Part shown: in pieces, positions 26,176 to 35,055 of the stretch
How positions within the stretch are numbered: the first letter of the stretch is position 1
Layout of the letters: each line of letters begins with the position of its first letter
Assembly: GCA_964640195.1 (NCBI GenBank)
Contig: CAZXIC010000004.1
Span: forward strand, 1-64,000
Reading direction: 5' to 3'
Origin: CAZXIC01 sp964640195
Lineage (GTDB): Archaea > Iainarchaeota > Iainarchaeia > Iainarchaeales > GCA-2688035
DNA: 64,000 bases
Translations under genes and position numbers: made by a program
Notes under the pieces: generated by a model
Told to the model about the DNA's origin: nothing
Databases searched by the model: none
What the model saw: only the letters and a program-made list of their open reading frames with translations

Positions 26176-26487
26176 TCATTTCCTCTTTATTTTTATCTCC
26201 CTCTTGTTTCTAAGTGCTTCCAGCAGCTGCCGCAACTGCTCTTCGCTCAACTTAGCAGCGATTTTCCCGCTCTCATGCAAGTAAATTATCGCCTGAACTG
26301 CTTTAAGGTAAAGTTCTCTGTTAACGAGCTTGACGTTGTTCAGCCTTGCCTTTGCCTCTTCGCTCAGCAGCGCTCTTACAACCTGGTTTAGCTTCGACTC
26401 TGCCTCAACCTCACGCTGCTTTTCTTCGTAGCGCTTCTTGATTTCCACAAGCCTCTGCTGCCTCAACCTTTCCTGCTCGTCATTCAT
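26176..26487 (-). CDS. PDCD5-family DNA-binding protein
   Basis: A 103-residue helical protein of the archaeal/eukaryotic PDCD5 (TF-1/TFAR19) family. A long N-terminal charged helix (MNDEQERLRQQRLVEIKKRY) is followed by the core blocks VVRALLSEEAKARLNNVKLV and ELYLKAVQAIIYLHESGKI. The ATG at 26487 gives the usual family start. It lies in the conserved position after S19e. Role in archaea is not well defined; DNA binding has been shown for a homologue. Confidence 0.9.
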   Translation of the reverse strand: MNDEQERLRQQRLVEIKKRYEEKQREVEAESKLNQVVRALLSEEAKARLNNVKLVNRELYLKAVQAIIYLHESGKIAAKLSEEQLRQLLEALRNKREIKIKRK

Positions 26488-26531
26488 TTTCCTTCCCAAC
26501 CTCCAATCCAATGAATTCCTTCTGCACCCAC

Positions 26532-27218
26532 TTAGCCTGCATTACTCTCCAGCTTCCTTTCCGGTTCTTTTTCTTCCTTCACTTGTGCCCTTTTGATTGC
26601 GGCTGCTTCCGCAGCCCTTTCAGCTGCCTTCTTCTCCTCTTTCTTGCGTTCTTTTTCAGCCTCCTTTAGCTTCAGCCTTTTCTCCTCCTCTTGCCTGCGC
26701 AGCTCTTCCGCAACCCTTTTCTCTTCACCCGCCTTCTGCCCTTCAACAGTTTCCGGTTTCTCTTCCCTTTGCTTCCCTTCCAGGGCTTCGTGCTTTGCAA
26801 GAGCCGCGGCAACCTCCTTTGCCTTCCTGTTCAAGTAAGAGTGCCCCTTTCCCGTAATAACCCTGCCTTTCTTCTCTTTTTTCACATATCCCTGTTTCTC
26901 AAGCGTCTGCAGGCAGGTTCTTACAATCTTCCCGCTTGCTTTCCTAAAATGGTGCCTTTTTGTCCCTTTGTTTTTCTTTCCGCCATAGTAGGTGCGCAGA
27001 CTCTCTGTCCCAAGCGGTCCTTCCTTAAAGACCCTGTACAGCACTGATGCAAGCCTTACGTAAAACCACAGCCTGTTGTCTGGCGCCCTTTCCCTGCTGG
27101 TGCCTGTTTTGACAAATGCAGCCCATTCCGGTGCCTGAATACCCTGTTTCCTTAAATCTGCCGCTATCTCAGCAAGCAGCTTTCCCGCAGGCACATCAAA
27201 TACGCTCAAATAATCCAC
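26532..27218 (-). CDS. Ribosomal protein S19e with charged C-terminal extension
   Basis: Residues 1-145 are eS19: VFDVPAGKLLAEIAADLRKQ, PEWAAFVKTGTSRERAP, DNRLWFYVRLASVLYRVF and GPLGTESLRTYYGGKKNKG, then IVRTCLQTLEKQGYV. The normal protein is about 150 residues; here about 80 more form a Lys/Glu/Ala-rich tail. Part of the tail is encoded by the 76-bp sequence shared exactly with the L31e gene. It heads the operon towards FtsY. In other archaea rnp4 is often found next to it, whereas here a 590-bp island separates them. Confidence 0.93.
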   Translation of the reverse strand: MDYLSVFDVPAGKLLAEIAADLRKQGIQAPEWAAFVKTGTSRERAPDNRLWFYVRLASVLYRVFKEGPLGTESLRTYYGGKKNKGTKRHHFRKASGKIVRTCLQTLEKQGYVKKEKKGRVITGKGHSYLNRKAKEVAAALAKHEALEGKQREEKPETVEGQKAGEEKRVAEELRRQEEEKRLKLKEAEKERKKEEKKAAERAAEAAAIKRAQVKEEKEPERKLESNAG

Positions 27219-27360
27219 TCCAAAAATTTCAACCGCGCCTTTCGGCGCATTTGCTCAAGCGCGATTGCAGCGCGAGCTTCTAAAAATTAGAAGCCCTTAA
27301 CCAATCTCCTCCCCAGCAAGGTTTTTAAAGGATTGGTTTTTACGCCAATCCTCTACCATA

Positions 27361-27373
27361 TTTATTTAAATAC
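27361..27373 (+). promoter_or_regulatory. Plus-strand TATA box in the 27.2-27.8 kb island
   Basis: TTTATTTAAATAC is a strong archaeal TATA-type element. It predicts a transcript starting near 27391-27398, in the direction opposite to both neighbouring genes. Confidence 0.6.
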
Positions 27374-27406
27374 AAAAGGGGCAGTTATTTGGGGGCGGTC
27401 TTTTTG

Positions 27407-27679
27407 GTGAAACCCGCAAAAAGTCCAAAGGGCAGGACTAAGAGAACCTGGCAAGGGAGTCTTTTATCAACAGACCCCTTCCGTGTTCAAGTCCGCGAGC
27501 CCCGCCACAAATATGAGATCAGCACCCTTGCTGTGGACCCAAATCTCAATTATTTCACTAGCCGCAGGGGACGTGAGGAGCATCGCGGGGTTGCAACGCG
27601 AAAGAGCGACTTCAAACAACTTTCTGATTTTCTCAAGAGCAAACAAACAGCAGAGTGCTTGGGTTCGAGGTTAAGTTAA
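27407..27679 (+). CDS. Uncertain small basic ORF in the island
   Basis: A GTG-started frame of 90 residues, rich in Arg and Lys, beginning about 35 bases after the TATA box, the distance expected for a nearly leaderless gene. No family resemblance is seen. The DNA could instead specify a non-coding RNA, since it contains several pairing segments (AAGGG and GTC near 27453-27461 with GAC and CCCTT near 27472-27480). A single frameshift near 27655 would join it to the next frame. Confidence 0.25.
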   Translation: MKPAKSPKGRTKRTWQGSLLSTDPFRVQVREPRHKYEISTLAVDPNLNYFTSRRGREEHRGVATRKSDFKQLSDFLKSKQTAECLGSRLS

Positions 27680-27813
27680 CTAAATTGGATAACGAGTTCA
27701 GAATTGTTAGGAAGGACGGGAGCTTATTGCATCCGCTGGCAGCAGGCCAAGTGCAGAGGCTGTTGAGGGGTTGGAGTGCAAGATATCCTCCAAAGAAAGC
27801 AAAAAACCTCTAA
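27655..27813 (+). CDS. Uncertain 52-residue ORF, possible frameshifted continuation
   Basis: A GTG-started frame reading VLGFEVKLTKLDNEFRIVRK then DGSLLHPLAAGQVQRLLRGW and ending at TAA 27811-27813. The composition is that of a real folded protein more than of a chance frame. It overlaps the previous frame in another register, so the two may be parts of one gene with a frameshift. It overlaps the rnp4 stop by 4 bases. Confidence 0.35.
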   Translation: MLGFEVKLTKLDNEFRIVRKDGSLLHPLAAGQVQRLLRGWSARYPPKKAKNL

Positions 27814-28112
27814 CCCGTGTTTTTTCTTTTCTTGAACAGTGCACCGCATTCTTTGCACGTTATTTCAAGCATTGTGCCAGCTTCCCCGCTTTCGCTGTTT
27901 TTTCCTTCAACAAGGAAGGCGCCGCATTTTTTGCAGTAGCGCTTCTTCAGCTCTGCGGGAATCGGCGCTTTGTTCCTGCTGCTGATTCTGCGCGCCAGCC
28001 CAACATAGCGCCTGCTGCGCTCCGGATGCGCTGTGAATTCCTGTTCCGCCAACTCAAAAAGGCGCCAGATGCGCTCCAGGGCGATTTTTGCCCTTGCGTT
28101 CTTTGATGGCAT
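27810..28112 (-). CDS. rnp4: Ribonuclease P protein component 4 (Rpp21 homologue)
   Basis: A 100-residue protein subunit of archaeal RNase P, which trims tRNA 5' ends. N-terminal helices (ALERIWRLFELAEQEF) and the block SRRYVGLARRISSRNKAPIP precede a C4 zinc site, CKKCGAFL (near residue 60) and CKECGALF (near 86). This is the Rpp21/Rnp4 pattern. It is on the same strand as the S19e operon but separated from it by the island at 27.2-27.8 kb. Confidence 0.88.
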   Translation of the reverse strand: MPSKNARAKIALERIWRLFELAEQEFTAHPERSRRYVGLARRISSRNKAPIPAELKKRYCKKCGAFLVEGKNSESGEAGTMLEITCKECGALFKKRKNTG

Positions 28113-28211
28113 GAAAACACCTGCTGCTGCGCAGCAAAAACAATTGGGCGATAAAGCGTTTAAAAAAGGAAACTAAGGCATTTCAGCAGCTGGGCAAATC
28201 CAGATGGCAAT

Positions 28212-29807
28212 TTAAGGGAATAATCTCGGCTGCCCATCCTCTGCCAATAATCTTGATGCCCATGCTATCAAGCTTAGGGGTGCACCTGTCACCCCTTTGT
28301 TCTGACCGATGACATTGTCGCCGCCGAGCGTCAGGTCATAGGCGATAGAGACAAATAAATCCCTTAACTCCGCATCATATGCAGAAAGCCTGTGCCATCC
28401 TAACCAGACATTGCCTATTCCGCCCGGGCCCAGGCCATCTATATCATCGTCTTTTCCGTCAATATAATTATTGAAATAAAAGGAGGGCAACTTGTCAATT
28501 CTCCAGATGTTATCCTTGAAGGATGCAATCACATTATTCAGCGTTTCATCTGCCGGCAGCATTCCTTCCCCATAAGTATGGCAGATTGCCCAGCTGGTCC
28601 TGTTAGCATGCGAGGTATCCAATACGCTAGAACAGCCCAATTGCGTCCAGACGAGAGTATCATCCTCCATGTGATAAATTCCCCAGCCGTTAGGCACTAC
28701 ATCTCTGTATACCGGGTCCGGGTACGCTTCGCAAAACTCATCTTTTTCTGTAAGATAAACGTCAAATATGAACTGAGCCCACTCACCGTATGGATATGTA
28801 TCATACCCAAGTTCGCTCAGGGCAAGGCAGATGTCTGCGAAATGCAGCCGTTTATCGCGGTTTCTATCCAGCACTGAAAGCATAGCTATATTAGACCCGG
28901 AACTTGGAGTTATAAACTCTGCGGGAGTTCGGTCTGGGTCGTAGTACAGCCATTTTTCTACGATATTGGACTCAACAAAATCAGATATTTCCTGCCAGCC
29001 GTCCATGTTTTCCTGTTTTAGTGCGGATGCAACCATCATAAGCCCTGCTGCTCCCTGGAAATCGTTCAGCTGCCCGTGGCCGCCTGTGCTTTCCACTCCT
29101 GCTAAGAAACACGGCCAGGTCCCTCTATCCTTAGTACCCCACCACAATGTACGCTGGTTTGCACTGGCGTCTGCTATTGCTTTGAGTGCTAGTTGCCTTG
29201 CCTTTTTGATGTATTTATCATTGTGAGTGGCGCGGTGCATATCGAGAAGTGCCTGCAGTTCCTGGCGGAAATAATAAAAGCTGCCCTCCTCAGTAGCAAT
29301 GTTTCTATTGCTGCTGTAATATGTTGTGTAATAAAGGTCAAATGCTTGGGTTAACCGATTGTACAATAGAACTCTGTTTTCAGGGTCTGATGGCTCGTAT
29401 GCTGGGTCTATCGTGGGCAAATCCAAAAATAGAGGTTTCAGGTGGTCGGAACTGTATGTTTCTTTTGGTTGGCAACTCCCGCAATCCCAGGGGCAGGTTT
29501 CACAGGTTTCGGCTCCTTTGCAGTCGCCGTCTTCGTCACATTCCGCTGGCAGGCTGCCCCTGATTCCGCTCGGTAAACACACGAAGAAGTCGTCTGGCCC
29601 TGTTGCCTCCGTTGTTCTGTCTTTCTGTACTGCGATGCATCTGCCATCATCAGAGCAGGCATCGTAGGTGGTTTTTGAAGAGCATACTGCGCCTGTGCTG
29701 GCAACCAGGGCTGCGCCTGTTATGAGAGCAATAACTATTGCTACAACTAATACAGCGCCCCCTATTAACAGCAGGTATTCCAAGGCGCCCTGCGCTTTGC
29801 TGCCCAT
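28212..29807 (-). CDS. Secreted class III signal-peptide protein with probable (alpha/alpha) barrel domain
   Basis: A 531-residue protein. It starts MGSKAQGALEYLLLIGGAVL, a class III (archaellin/pilin) signal with the QGALEYLLLIG cleavage and hydrophobic pattern. A Cys-rich head follows, containing CETCPWDCGSC (about 95-110). The body from about residue 140 is built of repeated amphipathic helices (QELQALLDMHRATHNDKYIKK, ISDFVESNIVEKWLYY, FADICLALSELGYDTY) with aromatic loops, like (alpha/alpha) toroid polysaccharide lyases or glycosidases. That fold is an inference; no active-site residues can be named. The first 55 codons are nearly identical to the next gene. Confidence 0.75.
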   Translation of the reverse strand: MGSKAQGALEYLLLIGGAVLVVAIVIALITGAALVASTGAVCSSKTTYDACSDDGRCIAVQKDRTTEATGPDDFFVCLPSGIRGSLPAECDEDGDCKGAETCETCPWDCGSCQPKETYSSDHLKPLFLDLPTIDPAYEPSDPENRVLLYNRLTQAFDLYYTTYYSSNRNIATEEGSFYYFRQELQALLDMHRATHNDKYIKKARQLALKAIADASANQRTLWWGTKDRGTWPCFLAGVESTGGHGQLNDFQGAAGLMMVASALKQENMDGWQEISDFVESNIVEKWLYYDPDRTPAEFITPSSGSNIAMLSVLDRNRDKRLHFADICLALSELGYDTYPYGEWAQFIFDVYLTEKDEFCEAYPDPVYRDVVPNGWGIYHMEDDTLVWTQLGCSSVLDTSHANRTSWAICHTYGEGMLPADETLNNVIASFKDNIWRIDKLPSFYFNNYIDGKDDDIDGLGPGGIGNVWLGWHRLSAYDAELRDLFVSIAYDLTLGGDNVIGQNKGVTGAPLSLIAWASRLLAEDGQPRLFP

Positions 29808-29846
29808 CAGCTATAATAGCATTCAAACTACTATAAAACGGTTTTT
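29653..29846 (-). repeat. 194-bp exact repeat: promoter and signal region of two secreted-protein genes (second copy 33192-33385)
   Basis: Identical in both places, spanning the TATA region (TTTTATAGTAG on the minus strand), the start codon and about 50 codons with the class III signal peptide. Homology with scattered substitutions continues for another 80 bases into the genes. A third gene at 34.8 kb shares a shorter identical stretch of 44 bases (34776-34819). This suggests cassette-like duplication or gene conversion of the expression-and-export head. Confidence 0.95.
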
Positions 29847-30017
29847 TTGCGGAAAAAAGCAGGTGGCATGGTAGCATGGTTTGAACCTGGCTTCAACTTG
29901 CCTGCCAGGCTTTGCATTCAGCCTATCAGCCTGCTGTAGCCCAAGGCAGCTGCTTTTGCCTCTGTATGCTATCTCAAAAATAAAACTGGCATTGCTTATT
30001 TGCTTCCGCACACGTCA

Positions 30018-33000
30018 CTAAGTTTTTGTTTCGCACCCGTCACTTAAGTCGCCGTTTGCGTCGCGGTATCCCTCATAGCATCCGTCAACTGGCATTGCCC
30101 ATTGTTGCATGAGCTGTACGCTTGGGGGTAATAGCAGATATTGCCGCAGCTTCCGCAATTGAACGGGTCTGTGCTTAAATCATACCCTTCGTCAATGTTG
30201 CTTGGCCATGTTAGAGTTTCCCAGCGTCTGAGCGGGTTGGTATATCTATTATCGCAATCATTGTCAATCCCGTCGCATATTTCCAGATAAGCCGGGCTGC
30301 ATTCTAACGGATGTTCTTTAACGGCGTTCCAAGAGTAATTTGCAGCAGCCTCAACGCCGCCAACCTCGTTGTAGAACGAGTCCTCAATCATCCCCGCGGC
30401 ATTATATAAGTAGGAAAGGTAAGACCATTCCTTAATGCTTGCAATGTCATCAAAGGGAGCGGTGTACCATTTGAACCCGTACTTGTTATAAAGCTGCGGG
30501 GACATTCTAATCTTGTTCCAAAAATCATCAAAAGTATGCCACCAGCATTTTTGCTCATAGTCCCTGCTCATCAAATCCAGTGTATACCAGGTATATCCTG
30601 GCTTTCCGCCGTAACGAACCTGGTAATACTCGTCGCCGCCATTGTGAAACGGGCTCTGCATGTCATCGTCAGTCATAACCCGTACATCAGGGTCGTATTT
30701 TTTTATCTTGCTGAGGTATTCTTCCATGAATTCTGCTAAAAGCTGGTAATTTTCCAGCCCTCTTTTAATAGACCTGCTGTCCCTGTTGAATCCCCGGATT
30801 TCGTCAAAATTGATATAAATAAAATCAGACTCTATTTTAGTCATTGTCGGCTCAATAAACGTTTTTTCATAGTCGTCGCAAAAAGAGGAGTCCGCAAAGG
30901 TTGTCCAGCCGCTGCGGTCAGGCTCCAGGCTTGCAGCAAAGTCGTAGTCAACCTTTATTTCAGAATCCGTCGGAATCGTCCCTGTAGGGTTTCTTTTTAT
31001 CATGGTTTTCTTGCCGTCTAGTATATTCAGCGGGTCTATAGTCCCACTTTCAATCAGGCTGTAGTCTCTCCCTTCCTCGTATTCAGTGCTTCTGTCTTCA
31101 TTGAAAACATGCAATCTTGTGTCCGGGGTTTCAAGAACATTATATAATTTGTCATTCAAGGTTATTAGTTCAAAATTGTCCAGCCATAATTCCAACGCCT
31201 CTGTACCCTGTGCCCTGGAGAAAAGGTTTACCTGTGTTTCGTTATTGTACGTAGAAAACTTGATTGAGTATTGGCCCCAGCTTCCACTTCTGGTTATAAC
31301 TACACTCTGACCATATTCTATTCCGGCAGAAGATTGCAAGCTAACTGTAACTTGGGGATTGTTTCCGTTGTTATTTTCCTCTATCTTTTTTGCCCAGAAA
31401 GTCAGCAGGTAGATTTGGTTTTCCCTTACAGTGAATTTTGGAAAAGACAATTCTGAACTAAGGTCGCTGTTCACCAGATACTCGCTTGAACTAATGCCAC
31501 GAAGAGCATGGGTAAGGCTCAGTTTAACAGAGCAATTTCCAGAATAACTGGTGGTGCAGTCCCATGCCCAATCATCCCCGCTGTCTTCCGGCGTATTGTT
31601 TGAAAACATCCAATAATCGGGCTTTCCATTTTCATCAGTGTCTTCTTCAAAATCAAGATTATTGAAATTAGGGGCGCCAGAAAATTCCGGTTCAAGGGAA
31701 ACAGCATTATCCAAATTGTCAAATTTCATGGAAACGTTCTGTGCATAAACCCCCTCAAAGTAATTAGGATTAAAATAGCTCAAAGCCATGGGGTTAAAGA
31801 TGGATGTTACGTAGAAATGTCTCTTCTTAATAAAATCCTTATGCCCCAAAACTAAATTTATATATGACTGAGAGCTTCCACTTGTAAGGCAACCTGGGCC
31901 ACCTATCCAGATGGCGCTTGTCCAGAGATTATACTTATATTTAGTCAATACCTCTACCCATTTTTCTTTTTCAGCTGATGCATCAATATACTCCCCCCCC
32001 CAGTAAAAAAGCCCTGTGCCATGAAACCCCCTCACTTCCAGGTCAGGCCAGTCAGTTATTTTAGCATTGGGCAGGATTATCTGGTCTGCTTGGTAATTCA
32101 AAAGCCAGCCCAAAGAAACCGCACCATAAAATGTTCCTGCTGTGCTGTTTGCCAGAATAAGAATTTGGTCTGGCTCTATTAAAAGAATGTACCCCTGGTT
32201 GAACCCTTTTGTTAGCTCCTCGTTGATGTTGATTTCCTTTTCTTCCGCAAGCAATCCTATTGCAGAATCTGTGTTGGGGTTTCCGATTACAATCCTTTTC
32301 TGCGAAAGATCCCCTGATATGTCCTTAATCTCTAAATCTATTGTCCCTGCTGAACTCTCAAGTATTTTATCTTTAAGGTAACCAGCAGTAAAATTCTCGT
32401 ATTCATCGTCCAAGTTTGCATAAATTTTCCAGTCTGAACCCAGGCCAGCGCAACTTCCTATTTCCAACTCTATTTCCTGGGGAAGCGGAATTATTGAGGC
32501 AGGGTCAATAAAATCGCCCTCCTCGCATTCCAGTGCCGGTGTACAGTCCTCGTCTGCTGTTCCATCGCAGTCCTCATCTAACCCGTTCCCGCATATTTCC
32601 GGCGTTGGTTCGATTGCGCCTATGCATGGTCCCCATGTGCCTTCTGTGCATGTTTGGGTTCCGTATTGGCATTTTCCAACGTCTGTTGTTCCGCACTTTT
32701 TTGTTTTACCGGGTTCGCATCCTTCTGTTGGGCAGTCTCTTCCGCAGGTTTCGCTTGTTTCTCCCATTTCAGGATTGCATCCCTCTATTCCGCAGCAGAT
32801 TAACAGGCTGCAGTCTTCGCATCCAGCCGTGCATTCTCCTGTTTCGCATCTTCCGTTTCCGCATTCTGGCGGTGTTTCGCAGTCATCATCTTCTGTGTCT
32901 TGGTCTCCGTCGCAGTCATTGTCTAGTTCGTCCTCGCATTTTGTTTCAGTGAGTTCATAGTATTCCCCGTATTCGTCTTCCCCGCATCCTGGCCATGTTC

Positions 33001-33346
33001 CTCCAGTGCATATTTGTTGGCTTCCTTCACAAACTCCTTTTTGTAATGGGCAGTCTGTTGTTTCGTCCTCAGAGCATGGTGTTGTTGGCAGGCTGCCCGT
33101 GATTCCGCGCGGTAGACATACGAAGAAGTCGCCTGGCCCTGTCGCCTCTGTTATTCTGTCTTCCTGCAGTGCGATGCATCTGCCATCATCGGAGCAGGCA
33201 TCGTAGGTGGTTTTTGAAGAGCATACTGCGCCTGTGCTGGCAACCAGGGCTGCGCCTGTTATGAGAGCAATAACTATTGCTACAACTAATACAGCGCCCC
33301 CTATTAACAGCAGGTATTCCAAGGCGCCCTGCGCTTTGCTGCCCAT
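30018..33346 (-). CDS. Large secreted class III signal-peptide protein, GH20-like with MopE-type Cys repeats; C-terminal frameshift
   Basis: About 1,100 residues. Order: class III signal (QGALEYLLLIGG); Cys-rich MopE-like repeats such as CEDELDNDCDGDQD and CGNGLDEDCDG (about 100-270); a GH20 domain-2-like segment starting IIPLPQEIELE (near 282); a TIM-barrel-like part with LEVRGFHGTGLFYW (near 438); an inserted CBM4/9-like beta domain (about 555-725); a candidate acidic pair in YINFDEIRGF (near 845); and a final MopE motif CDGIDNDCDN (near 1040). The open frame stops at 30044, but a one-base shift near 30088 continues into VDGCYEGYRDANGDLSDGCE, the expected end of the Cys motif, to a stop at 30018. 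Probably a surface glycosidase or glycan-binding protein. Confidence 0.75.
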
Positions 33347-33420
33347 CAGCTATAATAGCATTCAAACTACTATAAAACGGTTTTTGCTCGGAGAAACTGA
33401 AATGCCAGGCTTAAGAAGCT

Positions 33421-34827
33421 TTAAGGGAGAGTGCAGTCGCAGGTTATTCCAGCGCCTGATTCAAATTCCAAACACAGCTCGCAGATTTCCGCGTCTGTTA
33501 AAACACCATTGTAGATGCGCATGTCATCCACTCTGCCGCCCCAAAAGCCCTCTTCTCCGTTGCAGCGTGCGCCTATGAGAAAGTTGCCTAAGCTGGTCTC
33601 AATCCCAGTGCCTGTTAAAATTTCGAGCTTGCCGTCCACAAATATGTGAAAATACCGGTAATCGTCCTGGTCACTGTAGTAGGTCATTGCAATGTGATAC
33701 CATCTCTCTGCAAGCAACGGGCTAACGATGGGGCCGAGAGCAAGAGGGTAGTCGCAGCCCCAAAACTTGAGGCGGTCACTACCATAATATATGTCCCAGC
33801 CGCTGCTATATGGTGAAACGCATGAGCCCTCGTCGGAGAATGGCGCAGGGGCGTCCCTCCTTGCATAAGGCGGTCCAAACGTGTCGGCGTTTGTATAAAT
33901 CCATGCCGAGTAAGTGTATGTTCCCCATTCATTGAAACTGATTGAAGAGTCATCTCCAAAGTCAATGTAATAGTCCGTGTCTGTTCCAGTGTCAGGCCAT
34001 TCTCCATTATTGACGTTTGTCAGGCTGAACGCTTGCTCATCAACACCAGTGGCATACGCTGCCCCGCCGTTCGGCCATGTTCCATGATTTGCCCCAACTT
34101 CATCCTGCGTGTTCCCGTTTCCTTTCCACCATGCCACGAGGTATTCCGACAAGCAGTCCGGGTCTTCTATGTCTGGTCTTCCATCGCAGTCGTTGTCTAT
34201 TCCATCTTTGCAGTTTCCGTTGTCGGTTGATTCATCTACGCCGAAGCCCCCGCATGTGCACAAGCAGTCGGCTGAGCAATCGGTTATTGAAGAGTAGTCG
34301 CATGTGTCCCTCCCGGCGCAGTAGTAGTCATAGAGAATAGCCCCTTCGCACCCGTCTAAATCATTGCAGTTTTCGCAAGGTGGAACTGTACCGCATGACG
34401 TGTCTGTTCCATCGCATGTTGGTGGGCAGTCCCCTGGGCAGCTTTCGTATGTTTCTCCTGCGTCGCATGTTCCGTCTCCGCAGCATCCTGCTGGGTCACA
34501 GTCTGGGTCTTCTGTTGCTGTGCATCCTGGTGGGCATGTCCCGTTGCATCCGTCTGGTATGCATTCCGGCTCGCCGTCTGTGTAGCCTCCAAACAGGCAA
34601 ATGAAGAATTCCTCTGCCGTCTCTGCCTTTGTAAGCATGTCTTCCTGCGTTGGGACGCATCCGTCAGTGTCAGAGCACGCTTTAAAAGTCGTTTTTAAGT
34701 TGCAGATTATGTTCTGGGTTTGGTCTGGTGCTGCGCCCGCCAGCATTGCTATTACTATTGCGGCAACCAGTATGGCGCCCCCTATTAACAGCAGGTATTC
34801 CAAGGCGCCCTGCGCTTTCCGCTTCAT
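33421..34827 (-). CDS. Secreted class III signal-peptide protein with Cys-rich region and LamG/concanavalin-like domain
   Basis: A 468-residue protein. MKRKAQGALEYLLLIGGAIL is a class III signal. Residues 85-230 are Cys-rich, with CCGDGTCDAGETYESCPGDC and a MopE-like CKDGIDNDCDGRPDIEDPDC. From about residue 232 a LamG/concanavalin A-like sandwich is recognised by VAWWKGNGNTQDEVGANHG, FNEWGTYTYSAWIY, RWYHIAMTYY, FHIFVDGKL and a final GRVDDMRIYNGVLTDAEI. The set is typical of extracellular carbohydrate- or surface-binding proteins. It is the first of three similar genes in a row. Confidence 0.85.
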   Translation of the reverse strand: MKRKAQGALEYLLLIGGAILVAAIVIAMLAGAAPDQTQNIICNLKTTFKACSDTDGCVPTQEDMLTKAETAEEFFICLFGGYTDGEPECIPDGCNGTCPPGCTATEDPDCDPAGCCGDGTCDAGETYESCPGDCPPTCDGTDTSCGTVPPCENCNDLDGCEGAILYDYYCAGRDTCDYSSITDCSADCLCTCGGFGVDESTDNGNCKDGIDNDCDGRPDIEDPDCLSEYLVAWWKGNGNTQDEVGANHGTWPNGGAAYATGVDEQAFSLTNVNNGEWPDTGTDTDYYIDFGDDSSISFNEWGTYTYSAWIYTNADTFGPPYARRDAPAPFSDEGSCVSPYSSGWDIYYGSDRLKFWGCDYPLALGPIVSPLLAERWYHIAMTYYSDQDDYRYFHIFVDGKLEILTGTGIETSLGNFLIGARCNGEEGFWGGRVDDMRIYNGVLTDAEICELCLEFESGAGITCDCTLP

Positions 34828-34888
34828 CCACTTATACTTATCCAGCGAACTACTATATAATTGTTTTTTTGCAGAGAAGGCGTATGAT

Positions 34889-35055
34889 GCGACCGCTGGG
34901 ATTTGAACCCAGGTTGAGAGCTAGCTCCTAAGACTTTCTTGGCTCACCTCCTGAGAGAAAAGCTGAGAAAGCCGGTTCAGAGCATTGGAAGGCTCTAGTG
35001 CTTAATGTCTTCTAAGGAACTAGTCCTTTAGAAGAAACCACTACACTACGGTCGC
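34889..35055 (-). tRNA. tRNA-Gly(TCC) with two introns
   Basis: On the minus strand the acceptor stem GCGACCG/CGGTCGC, D stem GTGT/GCAC, anticodon arm AGAGC-CTTCCAA-GCTCT and T arm CTGGG-TTCAAAT-CCCAG build a normal tRNA only after two insertions are removed. One is about 63 bases after the anticodon (34922-34984, the usual 37/38 site). The other is about 31 bases in the D loop (near 35005-35036), itself a near-perfect hairpin (TCTTCTAA...TTAGAAGA). D-loop introns are non-canonical and need a permissive splicing endonuclease. The 5' end overlaps the end of the endonuclease gene remnant. Confidence 0.88.

Larger units (their letters stand above)
27219..27809. other. 590-bp island between S19e and rnp4 with its own plus-strand promoter
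   Basis: This stretch splits what is often a contiguous minus-strand archaeal gene series. From left to right it holds hairpins (GCGCCTTTCGGCGC near 27236, GCTTCTAAAAATTAGAAGC near 27276, GGATTGG...CCAATCC near 27332), then a good plus-strand TATA box. The region downstream has partly tRNA-like wording (GGGCAGGACT, GTTCAAGTCC, GCCCCGCCA) and two weak reading frames. I cannot assign it. Confidence 0.5.

Noticed and set aside
27391..27508. A tRNA-Leu/Ser-like gene in the island
   Set aside because: Words resembling a D loop, long variable arm and T loop are present, but the acceptor stem pairs only five of seven bases and the T stem pairs two of five. At best a decayed tRNA-like sequence.
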